NCBI GenBank assembly: GCA_015679605.1
Contig: JAAAVE010000523.1
Coordinates: forward strand, 7,283 to 17,565
From: Podila epigama
Taxonomy: Eukaryota > Mortierellomycota > Mortierellomycetes > Mortierellales > Mortierellaceae
Length of the DNA: 10,283 bases
Reading direction: 5' to 3'
Part shown: positions 1 to 10,283 of the stretch, piece after piece
Layout: every line of letters begins with the position of its first letter
How positions within the stretch are numbered: the stretch's first letter is position 1
Notes under the pieces: generated by a model
Database searches by the model: none
What the model saw: the letters and a program-made list of their open reading frames with translations, nothing else
Told to the model about the DNA's origin: nothing
Made by a program: the position numbers and the translations under genes

Positions 1-1
1 T

Positions 2-1364
2 ATCTTCTGCAGTGTTTTCCTTTCCGGCATATGGAATATGTTCTGCCAGGACGCCAACGATGCCTTTAAGGACGATTACGAGCGGGGACTAGACTTGTGC
101 GCTTTAAAAGAGCTCGACATCCCAGATACGGAATTTGCTACTATTGTTGCGCCATTGGTCGAAATCGCTGAGTCTTCAGCAATGACGGATGTTGGAGTGA
201 AAGCACAGTCGATGCATCACCAAGATTTATCATATTCAATCTTTACCAGGCTCAGAACCATACTGCCGCTCTCTGGACGCCCTCAAAACAATGTAAGCAA
301 ATGTAGAAAATGTTTTTCGCCATGATATAGCTGTGTTCCCTATCATGTTTGCTAACTTGCAATTGTAAGTCTCAAACACGCAGAGCGACCATTATCTGGC
401 CGAGTTAAGGACGCGTCAGAAGGTGATGCTGTAAGCCTCTGGTCAGCCATTTTTCGGGAGCAATTGCCAGCAACGGCCTGCTTAGCGTTGAACCTGTACG
501 TTTTACGACCATGTTCTCGCCAAGAAGTCGGTTGACGTAGTCTTGTACTCACTAGCTCATTGCACTCTTTTTAGAGGTGAACAAGGTCTTGCAGCCGCTA
601 GGCAATCGAATATGGATCTGCTCGACCTCTTCGGTATTGTGGCTGGAACACGGAAGTGTGACTCTATTATGACTGTCGACAACCTTGAAATTGCGAACTT
701 CGAGCTGAAGAAGGGGATGTGCACCGATATCAAGGATGACATACAGCTTCGAAGGACTATCAAAGCGATGAAATCGATTATGCTCATGCTCAACAAATTC
801 AGCCTTGACTGCCCACCAGTGTGCTGTATGCGAGGTAAGAACCTTCGTTGGGTTGCTTTTTTTTTGTATAGCATGACTCTTTCCTTTTTTATGCAGCGGC
901 ATGCCTATAAACTGTATTAGGGGTGGAAGCGACTATATTCTCAGTGAAGAAACTGGATGATATTTGGGTAGCCGGTCCCGCATGTGACAAAATCATTCTT
1001 CCCCAAACGGAGGCCGAAATCTTGGACTTTATGAAGAACGATATGCATCGTCTGTTCAACCTTTTGGTAAGAGCTATTGAAATAGATTTGATCCTATTGT
1101 TCACACACACAGACGTAATCTAAACATGGTCACCACAATATGCTAGGTTCTATATGACCGTTACTCGCGGGAGGTGCTTGTCAAGAAAGCAGAATATGAG
1201 CGTCGGCTTCGCAGGAATAATAAGGTAGCTCTAACACAGCTCTCTGAGGCAGCAGGCAGGCGGGAAGGCGAAAATCATTATGGGATCAGCTGAAAGAGAG
1301 CGATGATGAAGACCAAACACCCAAGTCGCCGTCCCTACGGAAATCGATTGCACTCAACAAATAG
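2..1364 (+). CDS. Partial multi-exon gene, uncharacterised Mucorales-type protein with a nuclease-like E-D-ExK-Q signature
   Basis: This is the 3' part of a gene that starts left of the window. Proposed coding exons are 2 (or 13, after a CAG acceptor) to 292, 386-495, 575-834, 921-1066, and a last exon from 1147. Donors are GTAAGC, GTACGT, GTAAGA and GTAAGA, and phases match at each join. The central exons read GEQGLAAARQ, RKCDSIM, EIANFELKKG, DDIQLRRTIK and DDIWVAGPACDK. These resemble a family of hypothetical proteins that I recall as abundant in Mucorales; that memory is not a search result. A glutamate (579), an aspartate (660), an E-x-K (702-710) and a glutamine (744) are spaced like a PD-(D/E)XK nuclease core, which is inference. 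The end is uncertain. The direct frame stops at TGA 1291-1293. A second frame, open from 1248, encodes a basic then acidic tail (LWDQLKESDDEDQ) and stops at TAG 1362-1364. An intron at 1174-1259 with a weak GTGCTT donor, or a small frameshift, would link them. The function is not established. Confidence 0.6.
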
Positions 1365-1395
1365 TGTAACCATTTCCGCCTGTCCTCAAAATCAA

Positions 1396-1401
1396 AATAA
1401 A
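1396..1401 (+). terminator. Poly(A) signal of the left-hand gene
   Basis: AATAAA lies 32 bases after the TAG at 1362-1364 and about 100 bases after the alternative TGA at 1291-1293. Its closeness to the TAG mildly favours the longer C-terminus. A second AATAAA occurs at 1603-1608. Confidence 0.5.
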
Positions 1402-1822
1402 CAATATCAATTGATCAAAACAGAGATCTAAATATGACAAATGATCGTGGTCTGATCATGACTAACAGTAGGAAAAAAATGGCCGCGATTAACATCAATC
1501 CTCTAGCAACAGCAATACATTGAAGCAAACAGCTGCAAACAGACTTGTGCTTGGTCATACCAAGGTGAAAGGGTCTGTGTTCAGAAGTGAATGAATGAGT
1601 AGAATAAAAGTGAATGGATGGTTGGATTGTATGTGAATGGATAGAAAATAGCGAATAGATATTGTATTGGTGTGTGTGTGGATGAAAAGGATGGTGAATG
1701 GGTTGAGGAAAGCTATGGTCTGTGTTTGTAAGCGATGAGAAACGTGCGGATGCCTATATCCGCGTCCCTTTGAGTTACTCTGATCATATTACGTGTGGCA
1801 GTAGTTATCCTTTCAGACCCTG

Positions 1823-1859
1823 TTTATTTTGATGAGATGTGGTGACATCTGTCTTTATT
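1823..1859 (-). terminator. Poly(A) signals of the GH47 mannosidase gene
   Basis: On the minus strand AATAAA occurs at 1859-1854, about 11 bases past the stop codon, and again at 1828-1823, about 42 bases past it. The second is at a more usual distance for use as the cleavage signal. Confidence 0.45.
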
Positions 1860-1869
1860 TTTTTCCCCC

Positions 1870-4634
<2,765 letters not shown>

Positions 4635-4769
4635 ACGACTGAGTGGGTCAACTGCTTGACTGATTTGAAAGAAAGATGTCTTTGTCCGACGGATGGTGGT
4701 GAGAAGTTGGGAAGTAGAAAAGTAAAAAGGCAAATGGAAACAAAGTGGGAGAGAGAGCAGAAAACAAAG

Positions 4770-4815
4770 CCACTCCACTCCACTCCACTCCACTCTACTC
4801 TACTCTACTCTACTC
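4770..4815. repeat. Pentanucleotide repeat, CCACT changing to CTACT
   Basis: Nine consecutive 5-base units run without interruption. The first block is CCACT-type and the second is CTACT-type, differing by one base, so one block probably arose from a variant unit of the other. It lies 136-181 bases upstream of the GH47 start, in its promoter or leader. Confidence 0.9.
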
Positions 4816-5156
4816 TTCAACAATGACAACAACAGCAAAAGGCGAGCTATTGAAGACGGACGACGTCGTCACATTCTTTACTCCTAACACCCTTTTGAGC
4901 CCTCCCTCCCTCTTCTTTGCATGTGTCTGTGGCCTTTTGCATCTAGCCGGAAAAATGAACACACGCGGCGTGTTCTCGTTGTGACAAAAATTAAAAGGGG
5001 TCGTACACAAGAACAGAAGAAACGCAATTCCAGACCGTCTGCATGAATAAACAGTCCATCTAAAAGTGTTGGTTAGCAAGTCCAACAAGTCAACCTTGAA
5101 GAAGGATACTCTTCAAAGTCATCTATGCGTGTGTATGTGTATGAGAGTGCGCTTGG

Positions 5157-5162
5157 TTTATT
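5157..5162 (-). terminator. Poly(A) signal of the TXNL1-like gene
   Basis: AATAAA on the minus strand lies about 100 bases past the stop codon at 5264-5266, with a T-rich stretch (minus strand) in between. Confidence 0.4.
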
Positions 5163-5263
5163 TGTTTTGTATGTTATTAACCGTAAAAGCTTCACTTCAC
5201 CACGATAAGAAAAAAAAAAAAAAGCCTAGATGTCACTGTCTGTCTAGCCCTGCCTGTCCAAGT

Positions 5264-6797
5264 TTAGTGCTCATGCTCAACCTTCTTCAACGCAGACATG
5301 TCGGTGTTGTCGATCGCGCTTCCAATGAACACGACCTGCTTGATCTGTGTCGTCTCCTCACCGCCCAGGTTATCCTCGACAAACAAGATCACATAGCCCA
5401 CGTTCTGGAATTTGACAAAACGCAATGCAATCAGACCGTTGTTGTCCTCGTAGTCCTTTTCTGTCAACTCGATCGTCTGTGTCTCCTCTACACTGTCCGT
5501 CTCGTCAAATCCTAGCGTCAATCTGTTGGCGTACACCTTGATCGTCTTGGGTGCATGCGCTAAAATATTATTGTTTTTTTTTGTTTCCAATCATAGTAGA
5601 CGTCAGTCAATTAGTCAGAGATAGTTGCAATTGTTCTGATAACAGGCATGTTCATGTTACCCCACCGAAGATAGCAAAAGGACAAAAAGACAAAGAGCCA
5701 AGAGGATATCACTTTGAATGGGAAATATAAAAGACTTACCGATATCTTTGGGAACAATCTTGATCGAGTGCACTTTGACAGACTATAGTTCCATGAACAG
5801 ACGAGAAAAAGAACAAAAAAAAAAAAATATATATGAGCAAGTGTGATACACAAGTTTTTGAATGACGGCTGTCAACTAAGAAACTGGAAACTGGAAATGA
5901 TACTGTACCTGGTTGAACGGCACGGAAATGATCAGTTGCTCATCAACATCACTCTCAAGAAAAGTCTCGTCGTTCTTGAGGGCGTTACGGACATTGTTGG
6001 TCGTTTGCTGGTTGAGACAGTCGACCTGGTTCAGAGTCACCATGTCGGTCAAATCACTGTGTCCAGGTACAAGACTGGAGCTTGCTGATGAGCTTCCCGA
6101 TCCGCTTGTATCATCCACGGGGCCTTGGTGTTGCTTGATGAGTGCCTCAAGTTGCGTAGGGTTGGCGCCCTTTAGCTCGGCAATCTTGTTAGAAGCCTTG
6201 AAAAATTGAAATGTTGGCCTAATGGGTAGGAGGGGTCGACGAGGAAAAAAGGATTTGCCAAAGTCAATGAAAACAGATATGTGTTTTGAGGAACGTTATT
6301 GAACAAGAAAAAAAAAAGCTGAAGAGTGGTGCTTTCTTACATGGCAGAAACACCTGCAACGGCAGCGACTTCTTGGTTCTGATCGACATCCACCTTGACA
6401 AACACGACGTGCTTGTACTGGTTTGAAAGCTTTTCAAAAACTGGCTTGATCATCTGGCATGGTCCACACCAAGCCTAATTCAAGTATAGACAATTGTGTT
6501 TGTTTGCATGAGTAACGATGACATCAAGAAGTTACTCTACGTTCGTTTCTTTCTCTTGTTCTCATTGAGTAGCTTCTTTATTCTTACTGCGGTGAAATCA
6601 ACGACAACCTATCATGATCAAGAAAGAAGGAAAAAAAAGGCAACAAGTGAGAATTCAGGACTTGAAGGGAAGAAACATTTTCCATGCTAATGTGAGTGAA
6701 GATTGAATCGCTCAATTGTCTTTACAAGTCTGGATGCACCAGCATCAGAGAGGATGCTCTGGTACTGGCCTTGGCTAGTAACTTCCTTGACTGGCAT
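5264..6797 (-). CDS. TXNL1: Thioredoxin-like protein 1: N-terminal thioredoxin domain plus C-terminal PITH domain
   Basis: This is a cytosolic/nuclear thioredoxin that, in the human and fission yeast family members, binds the 26S proteasome through its PITH domain. Exons on the minus strand are 6797-6726, 6608-6588, 6474-6341, 6218-5909, 5782-5740 and 5559-5264, all GT..AG and in phase, giving 291 aa against about 289 in human. The start ATG has A at -3 (ACAATGCC). The thioredoxin fold spans residues 1-107: VVVDFTA, the redox site WCGPC (C34, C37), and cis-proline P77 in MPTF. A Ser/Gly-rich linker covers about 109-125. The PITH domain runs from about 128 to 285, with ETFLESDVDEQL, IRF-like ALRFVKFQNV, GGEETTQIKQVVFIG and TDMSALKK. 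The chain ends HEH. Exon 2 is only 21 bases and encodes seven residues of the strand just before the active site. The gene has its own promoter and 3' end. Confidence 0.96.
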
Positions 6798-6852
6798 TGT
6801 ATGGGAATGGGAAGAAGAAAGAGAAGTGTGGTATAAAAAGAAAGGGACAATG

Positions 6853-6885
6853 GATTGAATGAATGATTGAATGAATGAATGAATG
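6853..6885. repeat. GAAT tetranucleotide repeat upstream of the TXNL1-like gene
   Basis: About eight GAAT-type units, some degenerate (GATT), lie 56-88 bases upstream of the TXNL1-like start codon, in its promoter or leader. Confidence 0.85.
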
Positions 6886-6991
6886 TTCAGAGAATAAATT
6901 TAAAAAAAGGAGCCACGTTGTGTGACGCGTCCGTCTGTCCAGTCAGTAAAAATTTTCAACGCGTAAGCCTGAGCTGCGGATAACTTTTTTT

Positions 6992-6997
6992 TTTATT
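6992..6997 (-). terminator. Poly(A) signal of the CRIB-protein gene
   Basis: AATAAA on the minus strand lies about 90 bases past the TGA at 7088-7086 and is followed by an A-rich run. Confidence 0.5.
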
Positions 6998-7085
6998 CGT
7001 GGATATTAATAAGATAAAGGGTAACGAAGGACAGAAAAAAACGAATGGGGGGTAAAAAAAAGAAGAAAAGACCGTGTAAAACACA

Positions 7086-8484
7086 TCAATGGGCTGCAAC
7101 GGCGCCAGTAGCGGGGCGGACAGCGTAACGGTCAGATGGTTCTGGCTGTTGACAAAGAAACATGCAGAGATTTATACATTAGAAAACACGTCCAATATAG
7201 GTATGATTAGTTCAAAGAACGCGCTTTCAGAAAGAAAAAGAGAATACTATTAAAAAATCATCGCACCTCAACTTGTGCCCCGTCGTGGTTCTCGGGCTGG
7301 ATCGGCACTGTCTTGAGCATAGGGATGGGTGTATTGATGTCAAGCTTTAGACACGCTGCCACCTCCATCATCTGGTTCTTGATTTTCTCTGGCTGTTCTC
7401 GTGGTGACACGCGGTAACACCAAACAGTGAAAAAGAACACGCGGAATCAAAGTTGGAAAGAAAAAATAGGGGGGAAAAGGAGACAAAAAAAAAGTATGTG
7501 AGTGAGGTGACTTAGCAAGAAATGTCCTTTTTGAACAATAAAGCATGACCACAAACATGACCACACCATGACCCACACACACACACACAAGTCCGATGGA
7601 TGGTCCACAGCCATTTTCAGATGTACAACAATTTCAACAGAAAGCGCACATTGGGTTATGTGGATGATAATGATAATGTTGTGAGTAGAGCCGCATGTTT
7701 TTTTTTTAAAAACTAGATACAAACGAAGTGTGGCTGTGGGAGAGTATGTGTATGTGCATTTGTGTGGCCATGGTTTGGTGGTAAGGACAAAAAAGAATCT
7801 GGTCCGAATCTACATAAAATGTATACGTAGAAACGTCTCCCAGTCTTTTTTTTTTTTTTTCCAGGCCGGTTTTACTTACGTCAATCTGACCGCTTCGAAC
7901 TTCACCTGCACCAATGTGCCCGGTATGCTATGAGATATAATTAAAAAAAGGATGTGCCATTCAAAATAGAGAGTGACAAAGAGAATCATGTTAACGACTA
8001 ATAATGACAAAAAAGAAAATCCTATGCTAGCCACCCCGCTAATCACGTTAATGCCCGTGGTCCTTCTGGATGAACAAAGAACGAAATGGCTGGAAAAAGA
8101 AAGGAGGGGGAAAATGCCACCATGGATTGATATACAGGCAGAAGACACGCACACACACACACAAAAAGAAACACACTAGAACGTTACTCTAAAATCAGAA
8201 GGCAGGCTGATGAGGTTCTTTGTAATCTTGCGGTGGCCTTTGGGGTCATTTCCAAACTTGAGAAGAAGTGCAATCTTTGGTTTTTGTTGCACAGGCTTGG
8301 TTGTCGTCTTTTTGGTAGCGGTCGTAGTGGTCGAGTCGAGGGTGGTAAGGGTATGTGACCGGGTTGTAGAGGTCTGTTGTTGTGTTGTGGTGGAGGAAGC
8401 AAGCGGGGTGTTGGGTCCAATACCTTGCCACTTTGGATCCTTGGCCTTTTGTGACTTTGTGGATTTTGAGAACAAACTGCCCAT
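7086..8484 (-). CDS. Small CRIB-domain protein, probable Cdc42/Rac effector with N-myristoylation-like start
   Basis: CRIB motifs bind GTP-loaded Cdc42/Rac. Exons on the minus strand are 8484-8188, 7927-7880, 7392-7267 and 7145-7086, with introns of 260, 487 and 121 bases; phases match and the product is 176 aa. The start has a perfect CCACCATGG context. The chain begins MGSLFSK, which fits the N-myristoylation pattern (G2, S6, K7). A Thr/Ser/Gln-rich linker covers about 29-65. A basic stretch (KGHRKITKN) then leads into ISLPSDFRHTGHIG, matching the CRIB pattern I-S-x-P-x(2-4)-F-x-H-x(2)-H-x-G. The 48-base second exon carries HTGHIGAGEVRSGQID. A likely helix follows (PEKIKNQMMEVAACLKL), then a proline-containing tail (PEPSDRY) and the end VAAH. 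No kinase, WH1 or other catalytic domain is visible, so it looks like a stand-alone adaptor or effector of the Gic/SPEC kind. The second-intron donor (GTAAGT) is strong and the third (GTGCGA) weaker. The exact partner is inference. Confidence 0.85.
7574..7588. repeat. CA dinucleotide repeat in the second CRIB-gene intron
   Basis: About seven to eight CA units lie inside the 487-base intron 7393-7879. The rest of that intron holds A/T homopolymers and no extra exon that I can support. Confidence 0.85.
8146..8162. repeat. CA dinucleotide repeat in the first CRIB-gene intron
   Basis: An AC run with one early G interruption sits about 25 bases inside the donor end of intron 7928-8187. Two introns of the same gene therefore carry CA/GT tracts. 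Confidence 0.8.
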
Positions 8485-8526
8485 GGTGGAGTGAAAAGTG
8501 ATATTATGGCTTTTTTCTTTAATTTT

Positions 8527-8534
8527 TTTATATA
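8527..8534 (-). promoter_or_regulatory. Candidate TATA box of the CRIB-protein gene
   Basis: TATATAAA on the minus strand lies 43 bases upstream of the start codon at 8484. If it is used, the 5' leader would be only some 10-20 bases long. The alternative is a start site further upstream with an A/T-rich leader. Confidence 0.35.
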
Positions 8535-8893
8535 TTTCTTCCGTGTCGGTCTGTTTTTGAAGAGATTTGGAACTGGAGAATGAGGAAGGACAGGAAGAGG
8601 ACGAGTAATGGCGAGATTCCGAGGTTGAAAAAGAACAATATGAACGCGAGTGTTGCCGGTATAGGAGTGTCAAAGACGTGGGTATTCAGTATTTGGTATT
8701 CGTTAGATGATAGAGTGGGGACAAGAGAGAGAAGAGAGGATGAGATGTGAGTAGGTTGGTCGTTTCGTAAAAAGTTTAGTTGATGCCAAAATGGGAGGGA
8801 GCTGTCGAGTAGTAACGATGGACGTGAAAGGAGGAGCAGGGCACGGTTCAACGGTTGAAAAGACTCACGAGTGTATAAAAAAAGTCGAGGAAG

Positions 8894-8911
8894 GAGAGAG
8901 AGAGAGAGAGA
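8894..8911. repeat. GA dinucleotide repeat
   Basis: Nine GA units stand 410-427 bases upstream of the CRIB start codon. On the gene's own strand this is a CT tract, common in fungal promoters. Confidence 0.85.
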
Positions 8912-8969
8912 CCGTGGAGGGGTGGGATGTTAGGAAGGAGACAGGAAAAAAAAAAAGGTGTCAAAGACT

Positions 8970-9043
8970 AAAAGAGAAAGACGAGAAGAGAAGAATTAGA
9001 AGGAAAGAAAAGAAAGGAAGAGAAGAAAGAAAGAAAAAAAAGG
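8970..9043. repeat. Near-pure purine tract
   Basis: About 74 bases are purine on the plus strand except for one C (8982) and two T (8996-8997). The composition is AAAG/GAAG words of mixed length. Confidence 0.85.
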
Positions 9044-9081
9044 CATTGGGGGTGAAGATGACACTTGGGGACATTGCATTA

Positions 9082-9213
9082 TCCACACAACAACACAATA
9101 ACACTACACACACAGAGACACACACAGACACACGATACACACACAAACAACAGACACACAGACGCGGACACAGACAAAGACACAGACGATGCACACGATA
9201 TACACGATACACA
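9082..9213. repeat. Cryptic CA-rich simple sequence
   Basis: CACACA, CAGACA and GATACA words alternate over about 130 bases without one fixed unit. T is scarce on the plus strand. Confidence 0.8.
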
Positions 9214-9295
9214 GCCATAGGATACACATCCAGCGACTGCTAGCCCTTTTTTGATCTGGGCTTGGCCAGGCTAGGTCAAAGCCAAGAAAATGCAC

Positions 9296-9345
9296 GACTG
9301 GCTGACTGATTGACTGGCTGACTGATTGACTGACTGACTGACTGG
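9296..9345. repeat. GACT tetranucleotide array with 16-base higher-order unit
   Basis: Two perfect 16-base copies of GACTGGCTGACTGATT (9296-9311 and 9312-9327) are followed by four plain GACT units. The variant block seems to have been duplicated as a whole. Confidence 0.9.
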
Positions 9346-9792
9346 TCTGTCATCTCTTCCCTTCGATCGATTCTTTAGTGAAAATGAGAAGAGGCTGGCA
9401 TGGCTCAAAATGACCATCCATATCCACCCCTTGTTGAATTACTAACATTGTACGATTGATAATTGGGGGCGGAGTGGAAGGAAGGAGCGTCTACAAAGTG
9501 TCATAAAGATCACGAAATGTGTGAACTGGACGTTCAAAGAGAAAGGGGGGCAGATGGGATGAGGAACAAGTTTAAAAAAAAATAAAATAAAAAAAGGGTG
9601 ACCAATGTCGACCGCATGTCCTCAAAGAAACAAGGTAGGCTGACCTTTTGTCCTTTACAAAAAAAGGTATCAAAAAATAGGAGAGACCTTTGACAAAGAG
9701 ATGGCATATGACCACCAAAAGGCATTGGGCTGACACAATGAATCGAGAAAACAAAGAAAGGAGAACACCACTTACGACAGGACTTTTAATGG

Positions 9793-9866
9793 TGACAATG
9801 ACAATGACAATGACTGTGCCAATGACGATGCCGATGACGATGATAACAACAATAATAATGGAAATA
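9793..9866. repeat. TGACAA hexamer repeat running into GAT/AAT-rich tract
   Basis: Three and a half TGACAA units (9793-9814) pass into degenerate GATGAC/GATGCC words and then AATAAT. All are multiples of three, which explains the Met/Thr-rich open frame crossing it. Confidence 0.8.
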
Positions 9867-10283
9867 ATGCAATGGTAAATAAGGATTACTGGAGAGAGTG
9901 AATGAGAGTGAGTGCATTAAGAAAATATGTATGCCTGTTTAAGAATAATACCCTTGAGTTTGCCGCAACAGGAATATAATCCAACGGACAAAGCAAGGCA
10001 GGTAGCCTGTCCGGAACTGGAATCGAATATGTGAGGGTTGTTTGTTTGATTGAATGCATGAAAGAGTCATCGGGTGCAATCGAAATGATGCAAGTTTTAT
10101 ATCGCGTGTGGGCACCCTTTTCCTTACACCTTTCACCAAAATCGCTTGCGGTACCTGCCTGTTTGAAGCAGCTGAAGGAGATGACAGAGGGGCTGCAGTT
10201 GGACATTGTCATCGGCATCCGTCTCGGCTAAACAGGCATCGGAGATAACACAGCCTCTTCTTACACATTCTCGCTATTTTTTT

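Larger units (their letters stand above)
1365..1869. other. Convergent intergenic spacer with degenerate GAAT/GGAT repeats
   Basis: Two genes point towards each other here, so the spacer holds both 3' ends. From about 1588 to 1708 it is a degenerate run of GAAT, GGAT and GTGT words without a clean unit. I see no open frame with coding character and no RNA gene. Confidence 0.6.
4635..5263. other. Spacer between the TXNL1-like gene and the GH47 gene
   Basis: About 630 bases carry the GH47 promoter and 5' leader and the TXNL1-like 3' end. It holds a pentanucleotide repeat (4770-4815), CCCT-rich pyrimidine runs near 4903-4915 and an A13-14 tract near 5210-5223. No gene is visible. Confidence 0.6.
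8535..10283. other. Long gene-free, repeat-rich region upstream of the CRIB gene
   Basis: About 1.75 kb holds no gene that I can support. Its left half is strongly purine-biased on the plus strand, followed by a CA-rich zone, a GACT array, ordinary AT-rich sequence with A runs (near 9572-9595), and a TGACAA/GAT-rich tract. The last 150 bases have codon-like composition in more than one frame, but no intron-linked gene model closes. Confidence 0.55.

Noticed and set aside
4635-4793. In-frame extension upstream of the mannosidase start
   Set aside because: The frame is open but has no ATG; it would need a GTG start inside the pentanucleotide repeat. The first ATG is at 4634.
8485-8673. In-frame extension upstream of the CRIB protein start
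   Set aside because: There is no ATG in the extension, only a TTG. The ATG at 8484 has a perfect CCACCATGG context and gives the myristoylation-like N-terminus.
8791-9243. 150-residue plus-strand open frame starting with ATG
   Set aside because: Its Lys/Arg/Glu and His/Thr-rich sequence is a by-product of the purine tract and CA repeats. It shows no domain or gene structure.
9440-9446. Perfect TACTAAC branch-site word on the plus strand
   Set aside because: No donor, acceptor or coding exon lies around it in a usable arrangement.
9690-9878. Met/Thr-rich plus-strand open frame
   Set aside because: It is produced by the TGACAA and GAT repeats and has no coding character outside them.

Overview
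This is fungal nuclear DNA, most likely from a Mucoromycota (Mucorales-like) species. The genes are broken by many short introns of about 80-180 bases, with GT..AG ends and CTAAC-like branch sites. Intergenic DNA is AT-rich and full of homopolymers and microsatellites. The first gene resembles a hypothetical-protein family that I recall as expanded in Mucorales. I cannot name the genus, and I saw no bacterial operon, CRISPR array, transposon, rRNA or tRNA.

Layout: (1) Positions 2-1364, plus strand, hold the 3' part of an unnamed multi-exon gene; its 5' end lies left of the window. The rebuilt protein carries a spaced E - D - ExK - Q set like the PD-(D/E)XK nuclease core. (2) Positions 1365-1869 are a convergent intergenic spacer with poly(A) signals for both neighbours. 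(3) Positions 4634-1870, minus strand, encode a complete class I alpha-1,2-mannosidase (GH47) in six exons, 701 aa, a type II membrane protein of the ER/Golgi. (4) Positions 6797-5264, minus strand, encode a complete TXNL1-type thioredoxin-PITH protein in six exons, 291 aa, including a 21-base microexon. (5) Positions 8484-7086, minus strand, encode a small CRIB-domain protein in four exons, 176 aa. It has an N-myristoylation-like start and is probably a Cdc42/Rac effector at a membrane. (6) Positions 8485-10283 have no gene I can support: a promoter, then long purine-rich, CA-rich and short-unit tandem repeats.

The three minus-strand genes are tandem but each has its own promoter and 3' end. 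They do not form an obvious pathway: N-glycan trimming, proteasome-linked redox, and Rho GTPase signalling. All gene structures were rebuilt by eye from splice sites, reading phase and family conservation. Every junction in genes 3-5 keeps phase. Gene 1 is secure in its central exons and uncertain at its left edge and its last exon.
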